This document shows positions 44,641-56,943 of a stretch of DNA of 64,000 nucleotides, in pieces. The position numbers and the translations under genes are program-made. This DNA is from Eleusine coracana subsp. coracana (lineage: Eukaryota > Streptophyta > Magnoliopsida > Poales > Poaceae). How positions within the stretch are numbered: position 1 is the stretch's first letter; the number at the start of each line of letters is the position of its first letter. The notes beneath the pieces are model-generated. The model made no database searches. It was not told the DNA's origin and saw nothing but the letters and a program-made list of their open reading frames with translations. The DNA is taken from contig CM064430.1 in NCBI GenBank assembly GCA_032690845.1, positions 50,131,882 through 50,195,881 of the forward strand, written 5' to 3'.

Positions 44641-47622
44641 TTATCTAGGGTATGGCTCTGTTACTGTAAGACCATTCACAGAGATGTCCTGTTCCAAAAT
44701 AAAACTAGACCGATCATATACATAGCTGCTTTGCCCATCTGACCGTGAAGCTGATCCTTTCGCGAAGAAGAATGCTGGCTCCTCTGGCAGTTGAAGCTCC
44801 ATGCCATCCCTGGTTAACATGAAGAGGACGGCTGATATGTCAGGCCTGTCGTCAGGGTCCACCTGGACGCACAACAGACCGACGTGGATGCATCGCATCG
44901 CCTGGTCTCGAGCGTATCCAATCAGCGATTGGTCCAACATCTGCGATATAGACCCTCTCGTCCAGTTATCCCATACCTATCACGAGATCATCTAGCACCT
45001 GGTTATTTCTTTGCTGAGAGGAGATGCAGAGGAGAACCCGAGATAATGCCACTTACATCGCTCAGGAGATTCACAGCACTATAATCGTCAGAGCTGCAAT
45101 TGCTTCTCCTCGTCACGATTTCAAGGACTAACACCCCGAAGCTGAAGATGTCGATCTTGGGCGAAACTCGCCCATGCATCGCGTACTCCGGTGCCATGTA
45201 GCCTCTGCAGAGTGAGCGGGGCAAGTCAGTTAGCTAGGTTTTAGAAAGACATGAGCTCAGCAAACCATTCCGATTCATGTTGCTTGAGTTTGGCTTACAA
45301 TGTCCCGACCGCTCTGGCTGTCTGGGTACGAGTATGGCCTTCTACTAACAGCTTCGCCAGTCCAAAATCTGCAATCTTTGGTTCCATGTCGTCACTAAGA
45401 AGAATGTTATTTGCCTTTAGATCTCGGTGGATGATTCTCATGCTGGAGTCCTCATGGAGATACAATATCCCCTTGGCAATTCCAATAATGATGTTGTACT
45501 GTAGCTCCCAGTTGAGTGCATTTCCCTTACCCTTATCTGTTGTCACCAAATGTTCAGCTTATATTAGGTGTTTCTGAAAGTTAAAACAATCAGTATCTAA
45601 AACAGCATAACACCCAGTGAGGGCAGTGACAAAGTTCAGAAAGGAATGCAAACTGTCTCTGGTATTGGACTATACTACAGCATGCAGCTAGCAGTGATTC
45701 TTATATTTTTTTTTATCACAAAATTTAAATAATCAGTAACCTTTCTCATCAGTATCATCTATTGCTGCTAGATACGTAATCAACGACCCTCATGCCGTTG
45801 AGATTCACGAAAAGCAATAGATGCAGAGCATTCAAAAATTTTATGACCAGAGAGCTCTGGATATGTAACTGAAGAGGTGAATGAAGAGGATAATACCAAA
45901 TAGAAAGTTGTCGAGGCTCCCGTTCTTGATGTATTCATAGACGAGCAGTGTATCATCCTGATGCGAGCAAAAGCCCAGTAATCTAACAAGATTCTTGTGC
46001 TGAAGCTGTGCTAGTACCTGCACCTCATTGTGTAGCTGATCCAATGCATGCCCGGTTCTTCCTAAGAGTGTCTTGACTGCTATCTCTTGCCCATCAGAGA
46101 GTATCCCCTGAAACAGATCGAAACAAAAAATAATGTCCTTTAGAGAAGGTAGATGTTATGCAAAATCTTTTTCCGTCTCATTCTCTCTCGGTTGCTTACC
46201 TTATATACCGTACCAAAACCACCTTCACCAAGCTTATTCTTCTCTGAGAAGTTTTCAGTTGCCTCTTGCAATGTCGCCAAATCGAAGGCCATGTATTGCG
46301 CGTTCCCTATCTTCGTCGGTGCTGTGTCATATGACAAGAGTTGTGTAAGGAAAAAAAATCAAATCAATGGTCGTGAGTAGATCACATTGTCGGTACTTAC
46401 GGTGTTTGTTCTTCCTTGTCTTGATCTTTCGCCTGAAGCGAAGGAAGACAAAGACTGAAATAGTCAAAATGAACGCAACGGAACCAGCAATGCCTGCCAC
46501 AATTCCGGCAGAAATCTGTTTCCTCCCTGCATATATATACACCCAACCATGAATTTGACGTATGACAACTTTGATGTTTGAACATTGCGAGGAATTCTGG
46601 ATTATATGACAAATTTGTATGTTTTCACAATGTTTCAGAGTAAATGGGAGCTACTTTGCAGCACGGAGGAAATGTTTGTTTAATTAGCGAATGCGGTACC
46701 CGTTCCGGACTCTGGAGTAGCCGGGGAAAGCGTGGGTGCTGGTTCCGGCGGCGCGGCAAGCTGCAGCATTGCCCGGCCCTCGTAGACCGGCGAGACGACG
46801 CTGTACCTGAGCAAGCACCACACCACCCCTCCTTCGTTTGACAGGGGCCGTCCGCTCATCCACTGCGCCAACGTCAAATTCTGGATCAGTCCCAGACAGC
46901 CCCGGCACTGATCCGGCGTCAGGTTCGGCGTGCACTGCGCGAGCCCGTAGATCTTGGGGTTGAAGGCCATCTCCGCAGTGGCGAAGTACTTCCTCGTCGA
47001 GTTGGTCGCCGCCACCGCGCTGTCGATGAGGGAGGTGAAGATTGTCTTGACGGCCGCCGTGTACCAGGCATCCGAGGCGTTGACGCTCTCAACGGCCGTG
47101 TCGATCTTAGGACTGCCGGTGACAATTTCGCAGATTCGTTTGAAATCGGACCAAATCCATGCACAAAAATACGAAATTCTGGAGCTGAGATTACACGTAC
47201 ACTAGTTCCGTGACGATCCACTGGTCCGGCCGGAGGAAATCGAGGAACTGCGTGCCGGCGTACCGGAGGACGCAGGCGTCCTCTATGGCGGTGACCCCCT
47301 TGTCCAGTGGGCAGGCCTGCTGCACGTTGTGGAACGCCGCCGCGAGGCAGGCGGCGCAGGTGGACGCGTTCGTGTCACCGCGGCAGAGCGCCAGCCCGTT
47401 GGCCTGGTCGGACAGCGTGCCGACGCTGGCCGTGGCGAACCCCGCCGGCGAGGCGGAGGCGTTGGCGGCCAGCGCCGCGACGAGGCTGTTCAGGTTCGCC
47501 TGAAACGTGCCGTTGGCCGTGTAGAAGTTCATGTCGCAGGTAGGGTCTACTGACACCGCCGCCGGTGGCAGCAGCAGCAGCGCCAGGGCGACGGCGGCGG
47601 TGGCATAGCGGCCGGCAAGCAT
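44641..47622 (-). CDS. CRK4: DUF26 receptor-like protein kinase, intact
   Basis: Eight exons with canonical splice sites keep frame: 47622-47201, 47112-46700, 46526-46401, 46321-46200, 46107-45897, 45536-45299, 45204-45057, 44976-44641, giving 671 residues. Order: signal peptide (MLAGRYATAAVALALLLLPP...), DUF26 with C-x8-C-x2-C in LCRGDTNASTCAACL, second DUF26 (QCTPNLTPDQCRGCL), Pro-rich linker, transmembrane helix (IVAGIAGSVAFILTISVFVFL), basic stretch, kinase with GEGGFGTVYK, IAVKTL (catalytic Lys), HRDLKANN, DFG, and MAPEYAMHG. Catalytic residues are complete (RD type). It is a plasma-membrane receptor-like kinase and tandem sister of CRK3, whose exon sizes it shares. It has three more introns than CRK2, including one splitting the DUF26 region and one within the kinase at FLF/D. 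Confidence 0.95.
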
Positions 47623-47739
47623 CGCCTGAGTGCGGAGTACCTGACCGCAGCGGACGGCGGCGGCGTGAAGGGTGACGCGCCAGTGGCTGGTTTTGGCGTT
47701 ATTTTAATCAGCGGACAGTCGGAACCATGGAGGCGTCAG

Positions 47740-47745
47740 GGTCAA
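47740..47745 (-). promoter_or_regulatory. W-box (TTGACC) upstream of CRK4
   Basis: TTGACC on the coding strand about 118 bases before the start codon, in the block (gggtcaacaatgctc) conserved with CRK3. WRKY control is plausible from family knowledge, not shown here. Confidence 0.45.
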
Positions 47746-48740
47746 CAATGCTCTGCCGACGGCAACATGTGCGCGCGCACGCAGAGGCCAGAGCACGATT
47801 CATTTTCGCTGGACAGGAAGTGATTTGACTTTGTTCACTCGGTGCCCAACTGTGATTGTGCTACTGTGTGATGATTAAAATCAACAACTTGGACTCGTGT
47901 TTAGCGTGGACACTGGTACTCTTTGTGGGGTCGTGAGTCAATTCATCTAGGAGTATTATACTAGCCGTTGCTTTTGTTTGTTGCAGTGCACCATCCCGCA
48001 TCTATTAAAATTACATTTTGCTGACGCTTATGTTTTACGACATTGGTATAGTCAATTGTTGTTGCACGAATTTTTAAGATGCCTGTTTTAGGACGTTGGT
48101 ATAGTCAATTTTGGTATATTATTATGCCCTTATCTTCAATTTTTGCATAAGTATACAATGCTTTATTATCCACCCTACGAATTATATTCATACTTTTTCA
48201 CGTAACTTTGTCAGCATAGTTTAGGTAGTGTTTGTTTGCTGCTCTTCATTCATTTTTTTTTCCTATTCTGCGCAATAACCAAAACATCATTTTTGTCGTG
48301 CTCTGTTGGTAACTGCGCAGTACTAGTTTGCAACCAAAACCTACAAATATTAGACAGACTAAAAATACATAAGACGCTAAAATATATAGGGTGTGTATGA
48401 GTGAAATTTGGTTTATATCCCAGTCAATGAAAACTAGCCCATCTTTGTGTCCTGTATGTGTGAAATTTAGTATATATGGTTTCATTTGTATATGTTGCAA
48501 GTTTCAGATTTAATATAAAAGGTATTCATCATTCAATAAGATAAATATTTCATTTATACAGAACAAATCCACACATAGATATAACTTGTTTCAACTTCAA
48601 TAAAAAAATTCAGCCTTACAAGAACAAAATTTCACCTTTCATAAGAAAAAGGATAAAAAGAGGATGAATGATATTTCTAAATGTTCCAACTTTAATACGA
48701 AAATATTCCATCTTTAGTACAAAAAATATATATATTTTAT
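47746..48740. other. CRK4 upstream region
   Basis: The first 200 bases contain blocks shared with the CRK3 promoter. The rest is AT-rich DNA with no recognisable gene. Confidence 0.45.
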
Positions 48741-48741
48741 C

Positions 48742-48998
48742 GGGAATGCTTCTTTTCAATCAATTGAAAAGATAGCACCTTTTCAATCAACAACATTTTG
48801 TAATACATGATGTCCATATGAACCCTTTTATTTAATTTTTTGTTATTTTTATTTGTAGGATTATATGTATTAATTAGTGTTATGTATAGATTATGAAAAA
48901 AGTTTTGTCTTTTTGTATCCATTAGATCTAGATCCAAGGGCTAAAAGCGTTGATTGAAATGAACCCCATTTTCAATCGATTGAAAATTAGATGCTCCC
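48742..48998. mobile_element. MITE with palindromic terminal repeats
   Basis: The left end GGGAATGC and right end GCTCCC are inverse repeats, followed inside by TTTTCAATCAATTGAAAA on the left and TTTTCAATCGATTGAAAA on the right. Each inner block is itself a palindrome. The interior is AT-rich and non-coding. The target duplication is unclear, so the superfamily (possibly Mutator-like) is not settled. Confidence 0.6.
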
Positions 48999-49429
48999 AT
49001 GTTTTATTTACTACGAAAAATATAAGAGAGAGAAATGTAAAATCTAAGTTAACAGAGAACTGGAAAATCAATAAAATGTATCGGTGTAGCAACAAGGACA
49101 TGTCAATTGCTAGGATACTAGCTAAAATATACTTATGGTAGGCTTAAGTTTTGACTAGATTTTTTAGGTAATGGGAAAGAGATAGCATCTTGGCCTTCCC
49201 TTCTTGTGAGGTTATCGACACCTTATTACAAAAAATCATAGAACACGTCCACCTGCCTCCAAACATTTGGAAATGGGAAAACTATCGAACATTGCTAAAA
49301 CCATCGAATCTGAGTCAAAAGTGTAAATAAGTTGGGTATTTCTTGCTGAATAAATAAGAATCAATGTTAACCGCTGAGAAACATGGTCTCTCTTGACTCA
49401 AGAATAGGAAATTGGAGGTGGATATTTGA

Positions 49430-51130
49430 ACCAGGCCTTATTTGGCAGAATATTGTAGCAGCTCCGAAAAATATGTCCATAACCCGCAGATCTATAACCG
49501 TGAACAGATTAAACGTATTAGTAGAGTCATTTGTTTATTATTTTAGTTTAAAACAGAAATATGTAAATATATTTTATTTTATCCTATAAACTTAAAAATC
49601 TAGCGCTGATCTGGAAAGAACTATTTCAAGGAGGGCTTATAAATAAGTGTATCTACATTGAACCACAACACTATAGCAATCGTATATGCCTTCTATTTCA
49701 GAAAATAGTAGACAAATTTAAGAACTTAGACGACACCAACATAAATTGCAGAAAACCATAAAAGCATGTTGTTACAAACAAAAGCTGCATGAATTTTAGC
49801 TGCAAATTACATAGTTTATCATTAGAAGTGCATAGTATATCCTTCAATGTGTCTAAAATTAAGCACTTGAAACTACATCTCCCACTTTGCAATTTAGAAC
49901 ATTTTTTGCTAAATCATTAGCTATGATATTCTCTTCTTTGGGAATGTGGTGAACTAAGCATTGTAAAATGTTCAACAACACCTTTATATCTTCAGCTAAA
50001 TCTGGAATCTACTTGCTTGTGTACAGAGTTCTATAGAAATTAACATGAGACTTTTTTTATAATGAAATTAACAAGGGACTTGAAGTCTAATTAGAATGTA
50101 ACATTTCTTTTTATGCAACACTTTCACAAAATTTAAACCAAGAAGCATGTTAAATGCATAAGCTTGAATTACAGTGTATGCTAGGTTTATAAATGTTTCT
50201 ACTTGGAAGAACGACCACGATTGGTCTTCAATTATACTAGTAAATTCAAAGGGCTAACTTGATTATCATTGTGAAAAGATAGTAAACATGTTTAGAAGCA
50301 ACAATATTGATTTCTCGATGAGAAAAGTAATGGTTTCTATAAAAAAGAGTTTAAGTTTTTAAATTTAATATTATTTTGAATTTTCCAAGTAAACCAAAGA
50401 ATGTAACAACCAAGCTCGATATCTTTAAAAGAATTAACGACACTAAAAATGATATAAAGTCTGCAAGCACAAGAGCTATATATTTGATCATTTTTATAGC
50501 TATTTGTTGGTACCATCAATATTGGGTTAACCTTTATCGTGAAACGGACAAAAAAATGTGAGCCTGTTTCGACCTTGTGGTGTTATATACTTAATTCATA
50601 AGCATATATGTGGTGAACACTTCTTTATTCTTGTTATTATCATGATATGTTACATGGATGTATAGCACTGAAAATTTCTCTATTATAGAGTGGAACTTGT
50701 TAAGTAGCCCAACGTGTACATGGCTTAGGTCCTATTTGGAGATCAACCCAGATTATGATAAACTAGTTTATATAATCTAGATGGCCTCCAAACATGACAA
50801 TTTTTCTCCAATTTTTAAAACTACATCACCATATTACATAAACTCATAATCTACTCCACCCCAGCTAAAACCAGATTATGACCCATTTCATGCATTAGAT
50901 AGTTGAAAAATATGATTACAATTTTTATAATCTAGTCTCCAAAGTTTCCCACCTAGTTTTTATTCATAAACCAGTTTTTATAATCTATCTTCATAAACCA
51001 GTTATTATAATCTCTATTGCATCCAAACAGGTTCTTAACCAGCAAATTATCCTCTGCTGCGCTTATAAATTGTTAAAAGCACAATATATGCGCTTATTGT
51101 TCCAGCGCATACTTTATTCATGCTGCAATA
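49430..51130. repeat. 3' flank of glucanase gene A, duplicated at 57590-58960
   Basis: Collinear blocks are shared with the flank of gene B: gatctataa followed by gtgaacagattaa near 49490 and 57652; gcatgttgtta near 49765 and 57926; ttccaagtaaaccaa near 50383 and ttccatataaaccaa near 58516; tgggttaacctttatc near 50523 and 58658. Identity is interrupted by indels. The segment contains no intact gene. Confidence 0.8.
49875..50000 (-). pseudogene. RNase H-like domain remnant in the gene A flank
   Basis: On the minus strand the DNA encodes PDLAEDIKVLLNILQCLV and then HHIPKEENIIANDLAKN, which resembles the C-terminal motif of RNase H-like (RVT_3) domains of LINE-derived proteins (general form sHIPREeNxvADxLA). 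Only this piece is readable. It recurs in the duplicated flank near 58060-58170. Confidence 0.5.
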
Positions 51131-51134
51131 TTGT

Positions 51135-53212
51135 CTAATCAGTTCCGGGGCTTGATGGAAGTGCGCAGTTTCCGAGTCCTGTAAACAATGGGGGAAAAAT
51201 CAACACCAACATGCTGTGATGTGAGAGAGATATCTGAACGGAGGCAAGTAAAATAAACTAGGCGGACGGACGGGAGGAAGTGAGCGTGTGAAGAATTATT
51301 AACTACTCACTTGGCTCCTGGTAGACGACGGAGGCGGCGCCGGAGAAGTCGCACGTGCCGCTGGCCCGGTGCTTGCGCTGGTAGTAGCTGTTGAACGCGT
51401 GCGAGGCGTGCGCGGCCTTGGTGTTGGGCAGGAAGCACGATGCGCCGGGCTGGATGTCGCTGCAGTCCGCGCCGTTGCCGCAGGCCCAGTCCAGCGCCGT
51501 CTGCAGCCGCCCGTCTCCGACCGCCTCGTTCGCCACGCACCAGCTGGTCTGTGCGTTGCACATGTCTATCACAGGAAATAATAGTTGAACAATGACACCC
51601 AGTGAGATGAGATCATTAAGGTACTGATTGAATGATGCTGAGAGGGAAAAAAATCGAGAGGAAATAGTGTAAAGGTTATTAGCACAGCGTGTGTCAGTGA
51701 TTTATGTAACGCGAACACAACTGGGTACTCACTTGGCGCCTGGTAGACGACGGAAGCCGCGCCGGCGAAGTCGCATGTTCCGCTGGCTTTGCCCTTGCGT
51801 TGGTAGTAGTCGTTGAACGCGTACGTGGCGTGCGCGAGCTTGGTGTCGGGTTGGAAGCACGACGCGCCGGGCTGGATGTTGCTGCAGTCGGCGCCGTTAC
51901 CGCAGGCCCAGTCAAGCGCCGCCTGCAGCCGCTGGTCCCCAACCGCCGCGTTCGCCACGCACCAGCTCTCCGTCGGGCGGCCGTGGAAGTCGACCTGGTA
52001 GACCTTGGTCATGTCGGGGTAGAACAGGCCGAAGTTTTTCTCCATTTCGTCTCCGGCCTTGCCGTTCTCGTTGAAAAGGGCGAAGATGTACACGTCCATG
52101 TCGGCGTCGGGGTGTTGCGGGGTGCCCGTGTTGCCGGCCAGCACGCGGTTGATGACGTAGTTGTTGTATGTCTGGGCGTTGGCCACCGATATCACATCTC
52201 CTCCATCCCCGTCCGCCAAACGCCTCCCACCATGGACTCTTCCACGCGAAGGGCGCCCTGTCTCCGTGACATAGACTTTCACGCCTCTGGACCTCGCCAG
52301 CCTTCTCCGGGAATCGGAGAAACCCAGCTTAGCCATGGCAGCGTATGTGGCGTCAAGCTGGGCGTCCAGGAGGCTGTGGTACGTCTTGCCATCGGCGACA
52401 ACGCCGTCCACGTAGTGCCCTAAGGCGTAGTCGTTGCGGATTTGGGTCGGGTGATCCAACTCTGCTATGTGCGGGTACAGATTGATCGCGAGGAACGATC
52501 CCGTCTCCTGCAGGAACTGGAGCATGGGCCTCATCACCGAGTCCGCGATGTTGTCCAAGAACCTGCCCTTGGACGGCGGGAACGAGTCCACGATAGCCGA
52601 GAACGCGATCGGCGTGGACACCTTCACGGTGTCGGCGAGGCCCAGCTGCGCGAGCGCCGCGTGCACGTTGTTCATGAACCGGACGAGCTGCGAGTTCAGG
52701 TCTGACCTCGCAACGAACACCTCGTTCCCGACGGCGATGCCAGTGATCTTCGTGGCCGGTAAGTAGGCCGCCACGTTATTCCGCACCCAATCCAGCGCGC
52801 GCGGCAGGTCCGAGGCCGCGCCGCGGGCCAGGTCGTCGTTGGGCAGCATCACCATGACCTTGATGCCAGTGTTGGCCAGCGACCTCAGCACGTCACGGTC
52901 GGCGTCGTATATCCTCACCATGGTGATGCCGTTGTTCTTGAGTAGCTCGACCACCTGCCCCTGGTCCCTGGGGAGATCGCTGGCTACCCTGCCGTAGGTC
53001 ACGCCCACCTCGCCGGCCTCTGCAATAATTATGTACCATACCAACGACAACGAGCAGAAAAATTAGTTAATCTCCACTTGATCCAATCATTGTTTGCGAA
53101 CAGTGGCAGTACTTCTATATATGCCGTTGTGTATTATACCTGCAGACAAGGAGAGGAGCAGCGGCGCCAATGCAGCACCGAGGAGAACGACGAGGAAGCG
53201 AGCGAGCGCCAT
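51135..53212 (-). CDS. Glucanase gene A: GH17 beta-1,3-glucanase with two X8 (CBM43) domains
   Basis: Exons: 53212-53140 (signal peptide), 53019-51733 (GH17 and first X8), 51565-51311 (second X8), 51178-51135 (C-terminal tail), all with GT-AG sites and matching phases, giving 552 residues. The GH17 barrel has the acid/base Glu124 in GIAVGNEV and nucleophile Glu277 in VYVTETGRPSRG. X8 domain 1 (about 375-453) and domain 2 (about 461-537) each have the WCVAN...WACGNGADCS...CDFxGAASVVYQ pattern with conserved Cys. The family hydrolyses 1,3-beta-glucan such as callose in the cell wall or at plasmodesmata; X8 binds the glucan. One X8 is the usual number. The second X8 exon has phase 1 on both sides, so skipping it also keeps frame (467 residues). 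Its sequence is closer to the X8 of gene B than to the first X8 of this gene. The start opens a clear signal peptide. Confidence 0.85.
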
Positions 53213-53296
53213 GATGTGCGCCACGGCTATGCAGTTTTGGACTTGGGATGAACAAGCAAGGTTCAGTGTGTGACGACGAGCACAGGATGAGTGGGA

Positions 53297-53304
53297 ATTT
53301 ATAG
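53297..53304 (-). promoter_or_regulatory. TATA box of glucanase gene A
   Basis: CTATAAAT on the coding strand, about 85 bases before the start codon. The same box is present before gene B. Confidence 0.7.
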
Positions 53305-53745
53305 CCCAGCTCGAGGTGCTGCCTGCATGCATGGTGGAGGGTCCCACGGTGGCGGCTACGCCTAACTATGCAAGTGCGTGAGTGCTACCTTTTGTGTTCT
53401 GCACTCACTCACGTTTGCTATTTTCCACGATCGAGTGGAGCTCCAACATGGCAAACCAAGGATATCACGCTGCCACCTGCATGGCTTCCTGCAACCACTG
53501 ACTGCGTGGGGGCATGCTCCTGTTTGATTCAGACGTGGACAGCCATAACACCAATCTGCATATCTGTGGCGCTCTATTGCTGGCGCACAAATTGCCCACA
53601 GCAACATGCATCGTGGGTTGATTGAACCCCGCCCAACCCACTTCGCCATGGGTGATGCCGTAAGTCCCATCCAGCCCACTTCGATCGGCCTGGGTGCTTC
53701 GCACCATGTATACATGGCCCCTAATCTGCAGCCACTTAGTACTGT
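53305..53745. repeat. 5' flank of gene A, duplicated before gene B
   Basis: The region matches 60782-61195: gagtgctacctttt then tgcactcactcacg near 53382 and 60848, cgacgtggacagccat-like words, and ttgattgaaccccgcccaac near 53617 and 61091. It shows the duplication unit included the promoter. Confidence 0.8.
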
Positions 53746-54878
53746 AAACTATAAAATTCTTTATTAGTGATTCTAATTGGATCTATATCTGATACTGATG
53801 AGTTGTATGTCACGAGTGTTGGATATATATCAAAGTGAGTATTGGGATTGTTATTGAAGTACGAAAGATAAGCGAGGCTCTGAAATGACAATATGTGAAT
53901 ACGTACACATCTATGCCTGTCATATTTACATTATATGGCAAATAATATTATAAGTATAAAGTTAAGAATAAGATAAATAGGAAGACGTTCCTAAAGCTTC
54001 AGTTTTGAAGCTATATGCTAAACCTTATAAGTAATTGACTTAGCATAATAAGCCGGAATGCTTGACAATTTTTATTAGTTTTAGTCCAGGGAAGGTCCAC
54101 TGGAAAAGGTGTTTTAAAGATTACAACACCGAATAACATGCTTACTTAATTAAGAATTATTCAGATAAGATTTTGTGAGAGTGTGTGGATATAAATGTGC
54201 ACAATTAAGTTTTATGTCCTTCACTCTTATAGATATGAGCGATTCTACAGAAAGCTCGAAAACAAGATTAGCATTATTAATGCTGATTTTGCAAGGCATG
54301 TTTTATTTCAGATAGACATATAAATATATTTCGGTATTATTATTATTGTTAAGTTTGCATTGATTAAATTCAATGTCACTATAATTTTGATTACAGTATT
54401 CCTTTCCAGTATTAACATATAGTTGATGGTGTCAAGCCGTTTGACAAATATATTGTTATGAAAGAAGATCCCAGGATCAAGTCATTTTAATATATTAAGA
54501 AAATAGCTATTTATATGACTAATTCAGGGTCTTATCTCTTATCCTATTTTCACAAAATTAGTGTGGATTTGATGATTAACCTAAAATATGATTCCGGATG
54601 AGACCGAATAAATAAACTCCCAAAATAAGTTAATAAGTGTTCTATCAAGGTACTATAGTGGACTTTGGTTAATGAAGTCCCGACATGTCTGTAATGTCTA
54701 CCGATGACGCATTAACTAGGTTTTACTATAGTATTGAGTGTGAACATAAGGCGAACAGAATTTTAAGTTTAAGATTAAGATTATTCGATTAAATGGGAGA
54801 CTGTTGATCTATGTGTATCCACCTGCATGTGATCAATAAACTAAATACTATAAAGAATAAGTTATTGACCTTCGGTCA
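53746..54878. other. AT-rich non-coding DNA, probably interior of an LTR element
   Basis: No open reading frame of interest. Because a polypurine tract and LTR-like start follow, this may be the non-coding interior of a non-autonomous LTR element. Confidence 0.35.
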
Positions 54879-55270
54879 AGGGGGAGAATGTTGGATTAGT
54901 TTTTTGACCTCGGTCAAGTTTTAATGGGCCTCTTAGGCCCAATCCGAATTCAGTTGAATCCCTAATTAGTTGCCTTGATCAGGAGGCAAACGAAGCCCAC
55001 GTTATGGGCCCGGCCCCAAGTCTACAACACTATATATATCTAAGGATTAGTCCCTTAATCTGATGATTCACGAGTTAAGGCTAATAGGGTTTCCTCAAAC
55101 CCTAATTCTACCCATCTCTGAGGTGTTGGAAGGCTTGGAAGCTCAGTGTCCCTCTCTACATCGACATCCAGGAGTTCTTCATCCTGTACTTCATCTACTT
55201 CCTCTACGGTGGCAAAGAGTCTGCTTTATCTACACAACAACAAGCATTGGGAAGAGATTATCATGACTGG
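54879..55270 (+). mobile_element. Probable LTR start after a polypurine tract
   Basis: The run aagggggagaa (54879-54889) is followed by tgttggattag, the classic PPT then TG start of plant LTRs. A TATA-like box (tatatatat, near 55032) and a leader rich in tctc words follow. The right end, a partner LTR and a target duplication were not found, so the extent is a guess. Confidence 0.45.
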
Positions 55271-56365
55271 TAAGTCAACTAAGCATCAGTTTAAGATAAT
55301 CTAGGTGTGATCTATTCTAGACTAGTGATTCTGTAAAGTACTTGATCAAATTGACTTAACAACGAGTGGAAATACATTCATTCTTGGTGGTGCTAGTGTT
55401 TCATAGCGATCATGTAAACAGACCATCTTGATATGGTCTATCATAAAAGTAGAGCTTAACGTATGAAGTCATCAAGACATATAAAGAGACATTTAAATTC
55501 TGACAGAAAAAATAAGAAACTCCAAAGTAATATCAGTCAATTATATTTCAACCGATAAGAACATGACATAGCAATTCACTAAGGGTCTATCACGCAATGT
55601 GATATACAATGCATCAAAGGAAATGAGTAGGAGACCCATATGGGTTATTCCAAAGTGGTAACCCAACCTATGTGACCGGAGATCCTGTTAAGTAGAACCT
55701 GAGAAAGAACAAGCTATTAGTTAGTATGAGAATGCCCTTTTAATCCACAAAAAAAACGATGTAATACTTTGATATTTGCATGATGGATTAGTTGTTGTCT
55801 TAATGTATTCTATTCATTTTAATTAGCAAAGATGCGGTCCCGCAGAGCATTTTTGAATGAATCAATCTACTGAGCCCGATTATTGGAAGATCGCAATATA
55901 TGAGATTTGGGTGATCTCTATCAATCTTATAAACACCAGAGAATACGACCTATATGCTTCATCCACAAATACTGCAGTTATGAGTGAAAAAAGTTGGACA
56001 TAAAACCAACTCTGACGACCGTCGCACCGCGCCGCTAGTGCACTGTCGGGGCAAGCCGCTTATGTGGAAGCTCGCCATCCCCTGCCTTCCACTTGGGGTT
56101 GTCGTTCTCGTTCCTCATGCCTACTGCTGTCGTATGAGAGTTGGACCACCTTCAGAAGACCAACAATCCGACTGTGATGCCTGCAATCAGCTACTGCCGT
56201 CAACGAACAAGGAGCATCAATGATGGGCAAAGCACGTAGTCGGCCTTGAACACCACCCATTAGGGTACTGCATATCGGTACATTTCTGATCGGTCCTCTT
56301 CTCTAATTACCTTCCAGCAGCTGCTGCTCAATAAATGCTTGACAAAATGACAAGAAGAGCATGCT
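55271..56365. other. Non-coding DNA, nothing recognised
   Basis: AT-rich sequence with small open frames that show no recognisable similarity. It probably continues the LTR-related sequence to its left. Confidence 0.35.
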
Positions 56366-56368
56366 TTA

Positions 56369-56703
56369 GGGTGTGTTTGGTAGGAATTTTGCTTATGTTG
56401 AAAAGTGCTTATGCTTTGTCTTATCTCTCAAAAGTGCTTATCCAACTTATCTAGCTTATTGTAGCACAAGCAATCAACTCATTTGCCAAAATAGCTTATA
56501 CTACAACTTATCTTGGGAGATGTGAACCATAAGCTAGAAAAGCAAGGTTTTTTCCTTATTGCCTATATCATAAAAGTAATTTGGCTTATGACTGCTTATT
56601 GTAATACAAGTGCTTATGCTTTCAACCAGTTTGATAGAGCTTATGACTTATGATAGCATAAACTACTCAATAAGCTGGTATATAAGCTCTACCAAACACA
56701 CCT
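56369..56703. mobile_element. Tourist-like (PIF/Harbinger) MITE, 335 bp
   Basis: The terminal inverted repeats GGGTGTGTTTGGTAG and, at the right, CTACCAAACACACCT fit the PIF/Harbinger consensus (a variant of GGNNNTGTTTGG). The 3-bp target TTA is duplicated (56366-56368 and 56704-56706). The interior contains many gcttat / ataagc words in both orientations, giving a strong potential fold-back structure. Confidence 0.85.
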
Positions 56704-56943
56704 TTAGAATATAATTTTTTTACTTTATTATATACAAATAATAAACAACACTAGCCTGTCAGCCTCATGCATTTGTCTATCACAAATTATTGGTGTTTCA
56801 TTTTCATGCAATACAAGATCATGGTGAAGCACAATGTTGCTGGAGAGCAGAGGATGATCATAGAGGAACATAGCTTGACATTGGAGGTTCTTCAAATGCC
56901 ATCGTTCTAGACTGATCAAAGATCCTTTTTATTTGGGAGAACG

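Noticed and set aside
54879..55270. A complete LTR retrotransposon between the glucanase copies
   Set aside because: Only a PPT and LTR-like start can be seen; no coding region, partner LTR, primer site or target duplication was found, so only a tentative LTR is reported.
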